A stretch of DNA of 64,000 bases from Camelimonas abortus (GCF_042647165.1 NZ_JBHRUV010000002.1); one strand, 5' to 3'; shown: positions 1-8,958, counted from the first letter of the stretch. Program-made: numbers and translations. The notes: generated by a model not told the origin, from the sequence alone.

Positions 1-520
1 CACCACGGCACGGGACACGATCCATCAACGCCGCGAACGGGTAACAGGCCAGGTCCGCCAGCGTCGGATTCTCCCCGCACAGCCACGGCTGCGCCCGCAA
101 CGTACGCTCCATCGCGCCAAGCGCCCGCTCGCCGCGGGCCCGGGGGCCGTCGCCGTCCGCGCCGACGCCGAAAAGGTAATGGTTGCGGGCGAGGCCCACC
201 CCGCCGTGCAGGTCGCTGGCGTCAAAGAACATCCATGCGGCGATGGCGCGCCGCAGCTGCGGATCGGCGGGCCAGTACGGCGCGCCGAACCGTTCGCCCA
301 GGTACAGGCAGATGACGTGGCTGTCGCGGATCACCTCGCCGTCCGCGACCAGCGCCGGCGTCTGGCCCAGCGGATTGACCGCCCGGTATTCGCGCGACAG
401 ATGCGCGCCCCGGGTCAGGTCGACAGTCCGCCGCTCATACGCCGCTCCATAAACCGACAGGACCAGACGCACGCGCCAGCAATTGGCCGACAGCGGAAAA
501 TCGTAAAGAATCATGGACAT
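1..520 (-). CDS. Glutathione S-transferase family protein (3' end outside window)
   Basis: The reverse strand from 520 reads MSMILYDFPLSANCWRVRLV and continues open to the window edge, giving about 173 residues without a stop. The N-terminus has the GST thioredoxin-fold pattern: a short beta strand, then S-x-N-C-W-R-V-R at the glutathione site, 'NPLGQTPAL' (the cis-Pro loop, near residues 47-55) and 'IRDSHVICLYL' (the E/D-S-x-x-I helix). An all-helical C-terminal domain with 'LADLACYPF' follows. GSTs conjugate glutathione to electrophiles in the cytoplasm; the substrate cannot be told. The start at 520 was chosen because GGAGG lies at 527-531 with a 6-base spacer; an ATG at 514 is the alternative. 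It is divergent from a TetR regulator, with a palindromic operator candidate directly upstream, so repression by that regulator is likely. Confidence 0.85.
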   Translation of the reverse strand, partial: MSMILYDFPLSANCWRVRLVLSVYGAAYERRTVDLTRGAHLSREYRAVNPLGQTPALVADGEVIRDSHVICLYLGERFGAPYWPADPQLRRAIAAWMFFDASDLHGGVGLARNHYLFGVGADGDGPRARGERALGAMERTLRAQPWLCGENPTLADLACYPFAALMDRVPCRG

Positions 521-536
521 GCAATGCCTCCGTGCA

Positions 537-558
537 TTTACGTATGATCGTACGTTAA
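537..558. promoter_or_regulatory. Candidate TetR operator between gst and tetR
   Basis: This is a 22-bp near-perfect palindrome (18 of 22 positions symmetric). Its arms are TTTACGTA and TACGTTAA-like around a central GATC-type core. It lies in the 138-bp divergent gap, directly upstream of the GST ribosome site. TetR proteins commonly bind 15-22 bp palindromes between themselves and a divergent target. Binding by the adjacent regulator is inference. Confidence 0.6.
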
Positions 559-658
559 CGCGTGTCGCGCGCTTGTCCAGAGCATGCGCCCGGCCGGACG
601 CGTCTGGCCCGTTGCGGCCGGCCAGGCCATGATGCGCCCGCAGGCATGAGGGGAGGCG

Positions 659-1342
659 ATGATGCGGCGCAGGGAAGGGGGACAGGACGGCGGGGGACCG
701 GCGCGGTCGCCGCGCCGGCGGCGCACGGCCGCCTCCGGTCACCGCGAGGCCGCGCTGGCGGCGGCGTTGCGCATCGCCTCGCTGGAAGGGCTCAACGCCC
801 TCAGCTTCGGCCGGGTGGCGGAGGCCGCCGGCCTGCCCAAGAGCACCGTGCAGACGATGTTCGGCGAGCGCGCCGGGCTGCAGCGCGCCGTCTTCGAGGC
901 GGGCGCGGACATGTTCCGGCGCATGCTGGAGGCGCGGCTGGCGCATGCGCGCCCGGCGGAGCGGCTGCGCTTCCTGACCGGGGCGTGGCTGGATTTCGTC
1001 GGGGCGCGGACGCTGCCGGGCGGCTGCCTGGTCACCGCTTCGGTCATCGAGCTGCGCGGCGCGACGGGGCCGCTGGCCGGGGCGGTGGCGGAGCAGTGGC
1101 GCGCCTGGCGCGGCCTGCTGGCGCAGGCGACGCGCGACGGCGTGGCTGCGGGCCGTTATGCGGCGGACGTGGATCCGGAACAGGCGGCGTTCGAGATCGC
1201 CGCCCTGCAGATGGCCGCCAATCAGGCCGTCGCCAGCGGCGACGCGGCCCTGTTCGCCCGCGCCCGGCGGGCGTTTGCGGCGCTGCTGCAGGAGCTGGAG
1301 ACGGGCGGCCCGCGGTTCGCGCAGGACGCGCCGCAGGCCTGA
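659..1342 (+). CDS. TetR/AcrR family transcriptional regulator
   Basis: A 227-residue protein with a basic N-terminal tail, then a TetR helix-turn-helix near residues 28-75 ('RVAEAAGLPKSTVQTMFGER' is the recognition-helix region). The C-terminal ligand domain has the all-helical layout of the TetR_C_16-like group ('LPGGCLVTAS'). It acts as a homodimeric DNA-binding repressor. The start is supported by GGGGAGG four bases upstream, followed by ATGATG. It is divergent from a glutathione S-transferase gene, and the palindrome at 537-558 is a natural target, so autoregulation plus control of the GST is the simplest reading. The inducer is unknown. Confidence 0.88.
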   Translation: MMRRREGGQDGGGPARSPRRRRTAASGHREAALAAALRIASLEGLNALSFGRVAEAAGLPKSTVQTMFGERAGLQRAVFEAGADMFRRMLEARLAHARPAERLRFLTGAWLDFVGARTLPGGCLVTASVIELRGATGPLAGAVAEQWRAWRGLLAQATRDGVAAGRYAADVDPEQAAFEIAALQMAANQAVASGDAALFARARRAFAALLQELETGGPRFAQDAPQA

Positions 1343-1345
1343 GTC

Positions 1346-3235
1346 TCAGGCGTGGGCGCGCCCCGGGCGCCCGCCATGGGAGCCGCCCCGGGATCCACCC
1401 TGGGGCTTGCGCGGGCGCGCCGGTTCGCCGGCGCGGGCCGCCGCCCGGAGCCTGGGCTTGCGGCCGGCCGTGGCCTCGGCCGCGGCGGGGCGGGCCGTGC
1501 GGCCGCGCGCCCCGGTTTTCGCCTCGCCGCGGGCCTCGCCCGGAGGGAAGCCGCCGTCATGGCCATCACGCGGCGGGCGCGGGCGGGCCTTGACCGGCCG
1601 GCCCCTGTCGCGCGCGCCGGGCGCGGCGCCGGGCCCGTCCGCAAGGGGCGTAAAGCGGATGCCCTCCGCGTCAGGCCTGCGCACCGCCGCGCGGAAATGC
1701 TCCAGCGCCGGCGCCGCCACCTCAAACACGGTCTCATTGTCGGAGATGCGGATGGCGCCGATGTCGCGGCGGGTCACGTCGCCGCGGCGGCAGATCATCG
1801 GCAGCAGCCATTTCGGGTCGGCGTTCTGGCGCCGGCCGACATTGATGCGGAACCAGCCGCCGTCCGCGGAGGGGTCGGCGGGGCCGGCCGCGCCGCGCGC
1901 GCGGCCGCGCGCCGCCGGGGGCTCGCCCGGATCGGTCACCTCCTCTGGCGCCGGGCGTCCGGCGCGGTAGAGGCGCGCCAGCGCCGCCGCCAGATGCGCG
2001 GGTGAGAAGCGCTCCAGCAGCGCCGCGCCGGCCGCGAGATCGGCCTCGCCGGCCTCGCCGGCGATGGCCGGATCCTGCAGCATGCGTTCGTCGTCCCGCC
2101 GGCGGATCTCGTCGGCGGCCGGCGGCGCGGCCCATTCGGGCGTGACGCCAAGGGCGCGCAGCATGTCGGCGACGCGGCGGCGCCGGTGCGGCGGCGTCAG
2201 CAGCACGCTCAGGCCCTTGCGTCCGGCCCGGCCGGTGCGCCCGGACCGGTGCTGCAGGCTCTCCGGAGTGGACGGAAGCTCGGCGTGAATGACCAGGCCC
2301 AGGCCCGGCAGGTCGATGCCGCGCGCCGCCACGTCCGTGGCCACGCACACCCGGGCGCGGCCGTCACGCAGCGCCTGCAGCGCCTGGTTGCGCTCGTTCT
2401 GGGTCATTTCGCCGGAAAGGGCCACGGCGGCGAAGCCGCGCTCAGCCAGGCTGGCGTGCAGGCGGCGCACCGCCTCGCGGGTGTTGCAGAACACGATGGC
2501 CGAGGGCGCGTCATGGAAGCGCAGCACGTTGACCACGGCCTGCGCGGTCTCCGCCGGCCGCACGCGCAGCGCCTGATAGGCGATGTCGGCGTGGCCGCTC
2601 TCGCCGGCGTCGGCCTCGATGCGCAGCGCCCCGCGCTGGTAACGCCGCGCCAGGGCGACGATGCCGGGCGGCAGGGTGGCGGAGAACAGCAGGCTGCGCC
2701 GCTCCTCCGGGGTCGCGTCGAGGATCGTCTCAAGATCCTCGCGGAAGCCGAGGTCGAGCATCTCGTCGGCCTCGTCGAGCACCACCGCCTGCAGCTGGGA
2801 CAGGTCAAGCCGGCCGCGCTCCAGATGGTCGCGCAGGCGACCGGGCGTGCCGACCACCACATGGGCGCCGAAAGCCAGCTGCCGCTGCTCCTGGCGCGGA
2901 TCCATGCCGCCGACGCAGGAGACCACGCGCGCTCCGGTCTCGCCGTACAGCCAGCCGAATTCGCGCTGCACCTGCAGCGCCAGCTCGCGCGTGGGGGCGA
3001 TCACCAGCGCCAGCGGCGCGCCCGCCGGCGCAAGCCGCTCCGCCTCGCCGAGCAGCGTTTCGGCGAGGGCGAGGCCGAAGGCCACCGTCTTGCCGGAGCC
3101 GGTGCGGGCGGAAACCAGCAGGTCGCGTCCCCGGGCCTGCGGCGCGATCACGGCGCGTTGCACCGGCGTGGGTTCGGTATACGCCCGTCCGGCGAGTGAA
3201 CGGGCGAGCGCCGGGTGAACTGAAGAAAAGGGCAA
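1346..3235 (-). CDS. DEAD-box ATP-dependent RNA helicase (DeaD/DbpA-like)
   Basis: This 629-residue protein has a full helicase core: Q motif 'EPTPVQ' (21-26), Walker A 'ARTGSGKT' (43-50), 'PTREL' (81-85), DEAD (154-157), SAT (185-187) and motif VI 'HRSGRTGRAGR' (329-339). A DbpA-type RNA-binding domain follows at about 460-530 ('WFRINVGRRQNADPKWLLPM'). The tail of about 90 residues is rich in Arg, Gly, Pro and Ala and is probably disordered and RNA-contacting. Such proteins unwind short RNA duplexes in ribosome assembly, cold adaptation and mRNA decay. The gene ends four bases after the convergent tetR stop. The RG-rich tail has extremely high GC content, so alternative-frame ORFs there are shadows. 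Confidence 0.93.
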   Translation of the reverse strand: MPFSSVHPALARSLAGRAYTEPTPVQRAVIAPQARGRDLLVSARTGSGKTVAFGLALAETLLGEAERLAPAGAPLALVIAPTRELALQVQREFGWLYGETGARVVSCVGGMDPRQEQRQLAFGAHVVVGTPGRLRDHLERGRLDLSQLQAVVLDEADEMLDLGFREDLETILDATPEERRSLLFSATLPPGIVALARRYQRGALRIEADAGESGHADIAYQALRVRPAETAQAVVNVLRFHDAPSAIVFCNTREAVRRLHASLAERGFAAVALSGEMTQNERNQALQALRDGRARVCVATDVAARGIDLPGLGLVIHAELPSTPESLQHRSGRTGRAGRKGLSVLLTPPHRRRRVADMLRALGVTPEWAAPPAADEIRRRDDERMLQDPAIAGEAGEADLAAGAALLERFSPAHLAAALARLYRAGRPAPEEVTDPGEPPAARGRARGAAGPADPSADGGWFRINVGRRQNADPKWLLPMICRRGDVTRRDIGAIRISDNETVFEVAAPALEHFRAAVRRPDAEGIRFTPLADGPGAAPGARDRGRPVKARPRPPRDGHDGGFPPGEARGEAKTGARGRTARPAAAEATAGRKPRLRAAARAGEPARPRKPQGGSRGGSHGGRPGRAHA

Positions 3236-3568
3236 GGGAGGTTTCCGCCTGTATCAAAAAATCCGTCCGGCGCCGCCATGGGGCCGCCGGAAACTGTCAG
3301 AAGGCGCCTTCCATACGCGGATAAGCGCCGCGGCGCCAGCGCCATCATGGCGCGCCTGCGGCGCGGCGGGGGCTGGACGGGAGCCGTCGCGCGCCGCCCG
3401 TCGGGAGGCGGCGCGCCGCGAAAGCGCGCAAAACGGCGTTCGCCGCATATGGGGGCGGCGCCAGCGCATGCAAGGGCGCGGCGGCCGCGGCGGAACCGCG
3501 CGGCGCTTCGCGGGTTAGCTCCCGGAGCGCGGACCTGCGCCGCGCGCCCTCTTCCAGGAGATGTCAGG

Positions 3569-4114
3569 ATGACCTTGCTCACCGGCCCGCGCCTTGCGCT
3601 CGCCGCTTCACTCATGCTTGCGGCGGGTTGCGTCGCCGGCGACCCGGGGGCGCGCTCGCGGCCGGTCCCGGAGCCGGCGAAACCTGTGTCGCTGGAGCGC
3701 TACATGGGCCGCTGGCACGAGCTGGCCCGTTATGACAACAGCTTCCAGACGGGCTGCGACGGCGTCACCGCCGACTACGCCCTGCGCCCCGACGGCCGGG
3801 TGAGCGTGGTCAACGCCTGCCGCACGGGCGGACCGCAGGGACCGCGGCGCGTGGCGACCGCGACGGCGCGGCTGGTTCCGGGCGCGCCCGGCAACCGGCT
3901 GAAAGTCTCCTTCTTCCCTCCTTTCGAGGGCGACTACTGGGTGCTCGACCGGGCGGACGACTATTCCTGGGCGATCGTCGGCGAGCCGTCCGGGCGCTAT
4001 CTCTGGATCCTCTCCCGCCGGGCGGACGTTCCGGAACGCGTCTACCGGCAGCTCGTCGGCCGCGCCGCCGGGCTGGGCTATGACGTGAGCCGCCTGCGCC
4101 GTACGCAGCCCTGA
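3569..4114 (+). CDS. Lipocalin family lipoprotein (Blc-like)
   Basis: A 181-residue protein whose signal peptide ends in the lipobox 'LAAGC' (Cys21), so it should be lipid-anchored. The lipocalin signature 'GRWHE' lies at about residues 47-51 ('YMGRWHELARYDNSFQTGC'), and the rest follows the bacterial Blc barrel ('FFPPFEGDYWVLD', 'YLWILSR'). Blc-type outer-membrane lipocalins bind fatty acids or lysophospholipids and are often stress-induced. The ATG at 3569 is preferred over upstream in-frame starts because only it puts the signal peptide at the N-terminus, with an AGGAG-type site just upstream. It is divergent from the RNA helicase and convergent with manC. Confidence 0.88.
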   Translation: MTLLTGPRLALAASLMLAAGCVAGDPGARSRPVPEPAKPVSLERYMGRWHELARYDNSFQTGCDGVTADYALRPDGRVSVVNACRTGGPQGPRRVATATARLVPGAPGNRLKVSFFPPFEGDYWVLDRADDYSWAIVGEPSGRYLWILSRRADVPERVYRQLVGRAAGLGYDVSRLRRTQP

Positions 4115-4160
4115 CACGCGCATCGCCAAGGGCGCTCCGGCGCCTTCCCGGCCCCTTCCC

Positions 4161-4192
4161 GGCTCCGCGGGGCGCTGTTCCGCTGCGGAGCC
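4161..4192. terminator. Possible bidirectional hairpin between lipocalin and manC
   Basis: GGCTCCGC (4161-4168) pairs exactly with GCGGAGCC (4185-4192) across a 16-base loop in the convergent gap. There is no clear T-run, so a role as terminator is tentative. Confidence 0.3.
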
Positions 4193-4293
4193 GGCCCTCG
4201 CCACAACCGCTGCTCCCGCGCCCCTGCGCCTGGGCCGCTTCCCTTCCGCCTTCTCCCGGTCCCTTCCGCTTTCCCGGTGGCCGCCGGAGCAGG

Positions 4294-5853
4294 TCAGTCC
4301 GCGGGGGCGGTCTCATGGACGCGGCCGTAAACGTCGTCGAGCCGCACGATGTCGTCTTCGCTGCACCATGCCCCGACCTGCACTTCAACGAGCTCAAGCG
4401 GCTCCGCGCCGCGGTTGGCGAGCCGGTGCACCGCCCCGGCCGGGACGTGAAACCAGTCGTTTGCGCGCAGGATGAAGCGTTCGCCGTCGCGCCACGCCTC
4501 GCCGACGCCGCGCGTCACCACCCAGTGTTCGGCGCGGCGCAGGTGTTTCTGCAGGGACAGCACGCCGCCGGGACGGACGGACATGCGCTTCACCACATGC
4601 CCCGCGCCGGCGTCGAGCACCGTGAACGCGCCCCAGGGGCGCAGCGTGGTGCGGTGGCGGGGCGCCGCCGGCGCGCCCATGGCCTGCAGGCGGCGCACCA
4701 GCTCGCGCGTTTCGCCGGCCCGTTCATGCGGGGCCACCAGGGTGACGTCGCCGGCGGTCACCACCACCAGCCCCTCGACGCCGATGAGACACGCAAGCCC
4801 GCCCGGCTCCTCGCACCGGACCAGATTGTTCCGGCCGTCGAGCACGATGGCGTCGCCGTGAACGGCGTTGCCGGAGTCATCTTTCTCCGCCAGCTCCCAC
4901 ACCGCGCGCCATCCGCCGAGGTCGCGCCAGCCGTAGCGCGCCTCGACCACGGCGGCGCGCCGGGTGCGCTCCATCACCGCGACGTCGATGGAGCGCGCGG
5001 GCGCGGCGGCGAGGGCCTCGCCCAGCGCCAGTCCGGCCGGCTCCGCGCGCGCCGCGGCCACCGCCGCCTGCGCGGCGGCGAGAATGTCCGGGGCGAAACG
5101 CGCCAGCTCTTCGCGCATGACGTCGGCGCGGAAAATGAAATTGCCGGAATTCCACAGCCGGCCTTCTGCGACCAGGCGGGCGGCCAGATCCGGCCCCGGC
5201 TTTTCGGTGAAGGCCAGCGCGCGGCGCACGCCCGGCGCGATCTCCGCGCCAGGCAGTATGTAGCCATACGCGACGGAGGGCGCGGCGGGCGGAACGCCGA
5301 ACGTCACGATCTGGCCGGCGGCCGCCGCCGGGGCCGCCAGGGCGCAGGCGGCGCGGAACGCCGCCGCGTCGCCGATGGCATGGTCGGAGGCGAACACGCC
5401 GAGCACCGGCGCCGGATGTTCGGCCATGGCCAGCTCCACCGCCACGGCGACCGCGGCGGCGGTGTCGCGCCGGACCGGTTCAAGCGCCAGCCGGGCGCGC
5501 ACGCCCGCCGCCCGCAACTGCTCCTGCGCGAGGAAGGCGTGGGCGCGGCTGGTGAGGACAACGGCCGGGCCGAACATCGGATCGCCGGCGGTGAGCCGGG
5601 CGATGCGCTGGAACGTGGTTTCGCCGCCGAACAGCGGAATGAACTGTTTGGGCAGGCTCTCGCGCGAGGTGGGCCACAGCCGCGCGCCCGCCCCGCCGCT
5701 GAGAATCACGGGCGAGATCTGCCCCGGCGCCGCCAGGACGTCGCCCGCCAGGACGTCGCCCACCACGACGCCGCCCGCCCGGCGCCGGCGTCCGCCAGCC
5801 CCGTCGCGGCGCGCCGGCGCGGCGCTCGCCATGTTGTTTTCCGCAAATGGCAT
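4294..5853 (-). CDS. manC: Mannose-1-phosphate guanylyltransferase / mannose-6-phosphate isomerase (type II, ManC/CpsB)
   Basis: A 519-residue protein. The nucleotidyltransferase signature 'GGAGARLWPTSRESLPKQF' is at 53-71, and 'FTEKPG' and 'NSGNFIF' mark the GT-A-like domain. The C-terminal part has the type II phosphomannose isomerase cupin ('VKRMSVRPGGVLSLQKH', 'HRLANRG'). It makes GDP-mannose from mannose-1-P plus GTP and can interconvert fructose-6-P and mannose-6-P, feeding polysaccharide or LPS synthesis. Family members usually start close to the signature, so the first ~45 residues (Arg/Gly-rich, with a GDVLA-GDVLA repeat) are an unusual extension or a mis-set start; an internal ATG at 5832 is possible. 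No other polysaccharide genes are adjacent. Confidence 0.92.
   Translation of the reverse strand: MPFAENNMASAAPARRDGAGGRRRRAGGVVVGDVLAGDVLAAPGQISPVILSGGAGARLWPTSRESLPKQFIPLFGGETTFQRIARLTAGDPMFGPAVVLTSRAHAFLAQEQLRAAGVRARLALEPVRRDTAAAVAVAVELAMAEHPAPVLGVFASDHAIGDAAAFRAACALAAPAAAAGQIVTFGVPPAAPSVAYGYILPGAEIAPGVRRALAFTEKPGPDLAARLVAEGRLWNSGNFIFRADVMREELARFAPDILAAAQAAVAAARAEPAGLALGEALAAAPARSIDVAVMERTRRAAVVEARYGWRDLGGWRAVWELAEKDDSGNAVHGDAIVLDGRNNLVRCEEPGGLACLIGVEGLVVVTAGDVTLVAPHERAGETRELVRRLQAMGAPAAPRHRTTLRPWGAFTVLDAGAGHVVKRMSVRPGGVLSLQKHLRRAEHWVVTRGVGEAWRDGERFILRANDWFHVPAGAVHRLANRGAEPLELVEVQVGAWCSEDDIVRLDDVYGRVHETAPAD
5731..5760. repeat. 15-bp perfect tandem repeat at the manC 5' end
   Basis: CGCCAGGACGTCGCC occurs twice back to back, and a third, degenerate copy follows. 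Read on the minus strand it encodes GDVLA twice, just before the conserved catalytic region of manC. Confidence 0.8.
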
Positions 5854-6143
5854 GGACGTTCACCAGACGCCGCCTGTTTTTCCCGCTTTCAGTTTACTGC
5901 CGGCGTCCTTCTCAGGGAAAGAATTATTGTGATGTTTTTTATCAATTTTCAGGCTATAAGGGTTGTAACTTGCGTTCGTGCGTCTCCCGGTCGCTTCTGC
6001 GTGACTTTCAGCGTAAGCCGGGGTGTTTTTCAGGACGTGTTGCAGGTCTGTCGCATCCGCGGCGCAGGTGATGACGGGCTCTGTTGCGTCTTGCCGCACG
6101 GCTGTTCAAGTATAGGCGGGTGAACCCGGCGGATCGGCGGTCA

Positions 6144-7583
6144 ATGCCTCAGGATATTTTCGCGTCAGGCGGCGAATGCGGGGAGCTGCTCCGGTCTTTC
6201 GACTGGGACCGCCATCCCCTTGGGCCGCTCCAGGCGTGGCCCGTGGAGCTGCGCACGGTCACGCAGATGGTGCTCGGGGCGCAGTTTCCGATGTTCGTCG
6301 TCTGGGGGCCGGAGCAGTACGTGCTCTACAACGACGCCTGCGCCGGCGTGTACGGCCCCGCCCACCCCGCCGCCATGGGCCGGCGCTTTCGCGACACCCT
6401 GGGGCCGCTGTGGGAGCAGGTCGGGCCGCTGGTCGCGCGGGCTTACCAGGGGCAGGCCAGCAGCGGCGTCGACGCGCCGTTCACGATGTGGCGGGCCGGC
6501 TATCCGGAGCGCACCCACGTGTCGTTCTGCTGTTCGCCGGTGCGCATGGCAGGCGGCGACGTCGCCGGCATGTTCTGCGTCTTCCATGAAACCACCAGCC
6601 GCGTCGCCGTGGAGCGCGAGCGCGAGCGCGAGCAGGGGCTGCTGCGCAGCATCTTCGAGACGGCGCTCGGCGCCGTCGCCGTCACCTCCGGCCCGAACCA
6701 TTACATCACCTATGTGAACGAGGAGTTTGAGGCCATCTCCGGCTACCGCAACGCCCTCGGCAAGACGGTGCGCGAGGCCTTTCCCGACGTCGCCGGCCAG
6801 GGCTATTTCGAAATGCTGGACCGGGTGTTCGCCGAAGGCGGGCCGCAGACCGGCCGGGCCATGCCCGCCATTCTGCAGGCCGATCCCGACTCACCGCCGC
6901 TGGAGCGCGTCGTCGACATCCTCTGCCACCCGGTGTTCGCCCGCGACGGCGCCACCGAAGGCGTGTTCGTCCAGATCCTCGACGTCACCGACAGCCACCT
7001 GCTCAACCGCGAGCTGGCCCACCGTCTCAAGAACCAGCTGGCGGTGGTGCAGGCCATCATCAACCAGTCGTTCCGCGGCGCCAGCGACCTGGCGGGGGCG
7101 CACGCGGCGCTCACCGAGCGCATCGCCGTGCTGGCCCGCGCCCATGAGGCGGCGTTCGCCGGCCAGGAAAACGGCGTCGGCCTGCGCAGCCTGATCCGCG
7201 CCGCGGTGGAGTGGCACGACGCCGCCCGCATCGGCATGACCGGGCCGGACGTGGCCATCGCCGCCAGGCCGGCGCTCTCCCTGGCGCTGATCCTGCACGA
7301 GCTGCTCACCAACGCCGTCAAGCACGGCGCGCTGTCGGCCGGCGAAGGGCGGGTCGACATCAGCTGGGAGGCGCGGGCCCCGGAGCCGGGCGCCATGCAG
7401 CGCCTGCGCCTGTTGTGGGAGGAGCGCGGCGGCCCGCCGGTGCGGGAGCCGCAGCGGCGCGGCTCCGGCCTGCGGCTGGTGCAGGCCGGGCTTTCCGGCG
7501 CGCCGCGGGTGCAGGTGCGGGTGGCGTTTCCGCCGGAAGGCCTGCGCTGCGTGCTGGAGGGCGAGCTGCCCCCGCCCGGCTGA
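6144..7583 (+). CDS. PAS-domain HWE-family sensor histidine kinase
   Basis: About 479 residues from this ATG (an in-frame ATG at 6084 and a GTG at 6120 are alternatives). There are two PAS-like sensor modules: about 30-170 ('YVLYNDACAGVYG') and 180-285 ('NHYITYVNEEFEAISGYRN'). The HWE kinase core follows: H-box 'LAHRLKNQLAVVQ' with the phospho-acceptor His near 293, N-box 'HELLTNAVKHGALS' near 385, the defining W-x-E ('LLWEERGG') near 425, and 'GSGLRL'. No transmembrane segment is visible, so it is probably a cytoplasmic sensor. HWE kinases are typical of alphaproteobacteria and often feed light, redox or general-stress circuits. No response regulator lies beside it, so its partner is elsewhere. 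An AT-rich stretch at about 5920-5975 is the likely promoter region. Confidence 0.9.
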   Translation: MPQDIFASGGECGELLRSFDWDRHPLGPLQAWPVELRTVTQMVLGAQFPMFVVWGPEQYVLYNDACAGVYGPAHPAAMGRRFRDTLGPLWEQVGPLVARAYQGQASSGVDAPFTMWRAGYPERTHVSFCCSPVRMAGGDVAGMFCVFHETTSRVAVEREREREQGLLRSIFETALGAVAVTSGPNHYITYVNEEFEAISGYRNALGKTVREAFPDVAGQGYFEMLDRVFAEGGPQTGRAMPAILQADPDSPPLERVVDILCHPVFARDGATEGVFVQILDVTDSHLLNRELAHRLKNQLAVVQAIINQSFRGASDLAGAHAALTERIAVLARAHEAAFAGQENGVGLRSLIRAAVEWHDAARIGMTGPDVAIAARPALSLALILHELLTNAVKHGALSAGEGRVDISWEARAPEPGAMQRLRLLWEERGGPPVREPQRRGSGLRLVQAGLSGAPRVQVRVAFPPEGLRCVLEGELPPPG

Positions 7584-7592
7584 GCGCCCGGC

Positions 7593-8681
7593 TCAGCGCG
7601 CCGCGGCGCGCGCCATGGCCCACAGCAGGTCGGTCTGGGTGACGAGGCCCGTCGCCCGGCCGTTGTCGTCCACGATGATCACCGCGTGGGCGCGCCCGTC
7701 GGTGAGCGCCGGCAGCAGCGCGTTCACCGGCGTGTCCTCGCGGGCGGTGGCGGCTCCCGTCATGGCGGCGCCGACGCTGCCGGCGTCGTCCGGGGCGGCG
7801 GCGATCTCGCGCAGGCCGATCACCCCGGCCACGCGCTGCGCCGGCTCCAGCACCGGCAGCGCCCGCACGTTGTGGGCCAGCAGCAGGCGCCTCGCTTCGG
7901 CGAGCGGCGTGTCGCGGCTGACGCTGATCAGGTCGCGGGACATGATGTCGGCGCAGCGCGCGCCGGCGTCATTGCGCGCCAGCGCCGTGGTCTGCGCCTG
8001 GCGGAAGATGCGCAGCAGGTCGTCGCGGTTGATGTCGAAGCTCTCGCCCAGGCTGGCGAGCGCCGCGTCGATGTCGGCCGGCTCCGGGGCGCCGCGCGCC
8101 GCCGCCGGCGCGTCGGCCGAGCCCACCGGATTGGGCGGCGCCGCCGCCGGACGGTGCGGATAGCTGCGCCCGCACAACCGGTGGAACGCCGCGGCGCAGG
8201 CGAGCAGCACCACGATGTTGAGCGCCGCCGGCGCAAGCGTCGTGAGCAGCGCCGCGCCGTCGCCGGCTCCCGGCGCCAGACCCATGGTGAGCGCCATGGC
8301 CCCGCCGGGCGGATGCAGGCAGCGCAGCAGGCTCATGGCGACGATGCCAGCCGGCACGGCGAGGGCGGCCACCAGCGGCGCCGACCACTCCAGCGGCGCC
8401 AGCGCCATGGCCAGCAGCAGCCCCGCGGCGCCGCCGACCAGATTGCCGCCGAACACCGGCCACGGCTGCGCCAGCGGACTGGACGGCACCGCAAAGGCGA
8501 GCACCGCCGAGGCCGCCACCGGCCCCGCCACCAGCGGTCGCAGCAGGTCGCCGCCAAAGACATGACGGGTGACCAGGCTGGCGAGGCCCATGGCGACGCA
8601 GGCGCCGAGACAGGCCAGCAGCCGCTCTCTCAGGGTGGCGCCGGCGATGATCGGCCGGAACAGGCGCAGTCGGGCGGGCAT
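7593..8681 (-). CDS. HPP-family membrane protein with C-terminal CBS pair
   Basis: A 362-residue protein with an N-terminal HPP domain of four or five transmembrane helices (about residues 15-180). The naming motif is visible in 'LRCLHPPGGAMALT'. A linker follows, then two CBS motifs at about 240-360 ('ADIMSRDLISVSRDTPL' and 'VIIVDDNGRATGLVTQTDLL'). HPP proteins are integral membrane proteins, some linked to nitrite transport; CBS pairs bind adenine nucleotides and usually gate a partner domain. The transported substrate cannot be told. The ATG at 8681 begins the conserved protein; the longer in-frame extension upstream runs antisense through the next gene and was discarded. It converges on the histidine kinase gene with a 9-base gap. 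Confidence 0.87.
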   Translation of the reverse strand: MPARLRLFRPIIAGATLRERLLACLGACVAMGLASLVTRHVFGGDLLRPLVAGPVAASAVLAFAVPSSPLAQPWPVFGGNLVGGAAGLLLAMALAPLEWSAPLVAALAVPAGIVAMSLLRCLHPPGGAMALTMGLAPGAGDGAALLTTLAPAALNIVVLLACAAAFHRLCGRSYPHRPAAAPPNPVGSADAPAAARGAPEPADIDAALASLGESFDINRDDLLRIFRQAQTTALARNDAGARCADIMSRDLISVSRDTPLAEARRLLLAHNVRALPVLEPAQRVAGVIGLREIAAAPDDAGSVGAAMTGAATAREDTPVNALLPALTDGRAHAVIIVDDNGRATGLVTQTDLLWAMARAAAR

Positions 8682-8936
8682 GGGCGGTCCGGGGGCTTTG
8701 GGCGTCAGGAACGTCAGGGGCGGGGACGGCGCGCCGCGGCGGCCGGGCCGCCCGGCGCGTCGCCGCGAGCATGGGCGCGTCCGGTCTCGGCGGCAACCGC
8801 CGGCGGCGCGCGTGATTTGTCGCAGCGGCCGCCCGCCCGGCCCGCCGCGCCGGCGGCTTCGCCCGTGGTCCGGGTTCCGGCGTCGCCGGGCGTACTCGCG
8901 CGATTGCGGTTGACCGGAGCGCGGAGGGTCTTTACT

Positions 8937-8948
8937 GACCGCACGGTC
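8937..8948. promoter_or_regulatory. Palindrome upstream of the efflux regulator
   Basis: GACCGCACGGTC has 5-bp perfect arms around a CA centre and lies 10 bases before the TetR start at 8959. It is a candidate autoregulatory operator for the tetR-RND operon. In GC-rich DNA short palindromes are common, so confidence is low. Confidence 0.35.
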
Positions 8949-8958
8949 GGAAACCGGA

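Noticed and set aside
4315..6123. A 602-codon plus-strand frame over manC
   Set aside because: It is antisense to a clear ManC with catalytic motifs, and its tail runs through the AT-rich promoter region.
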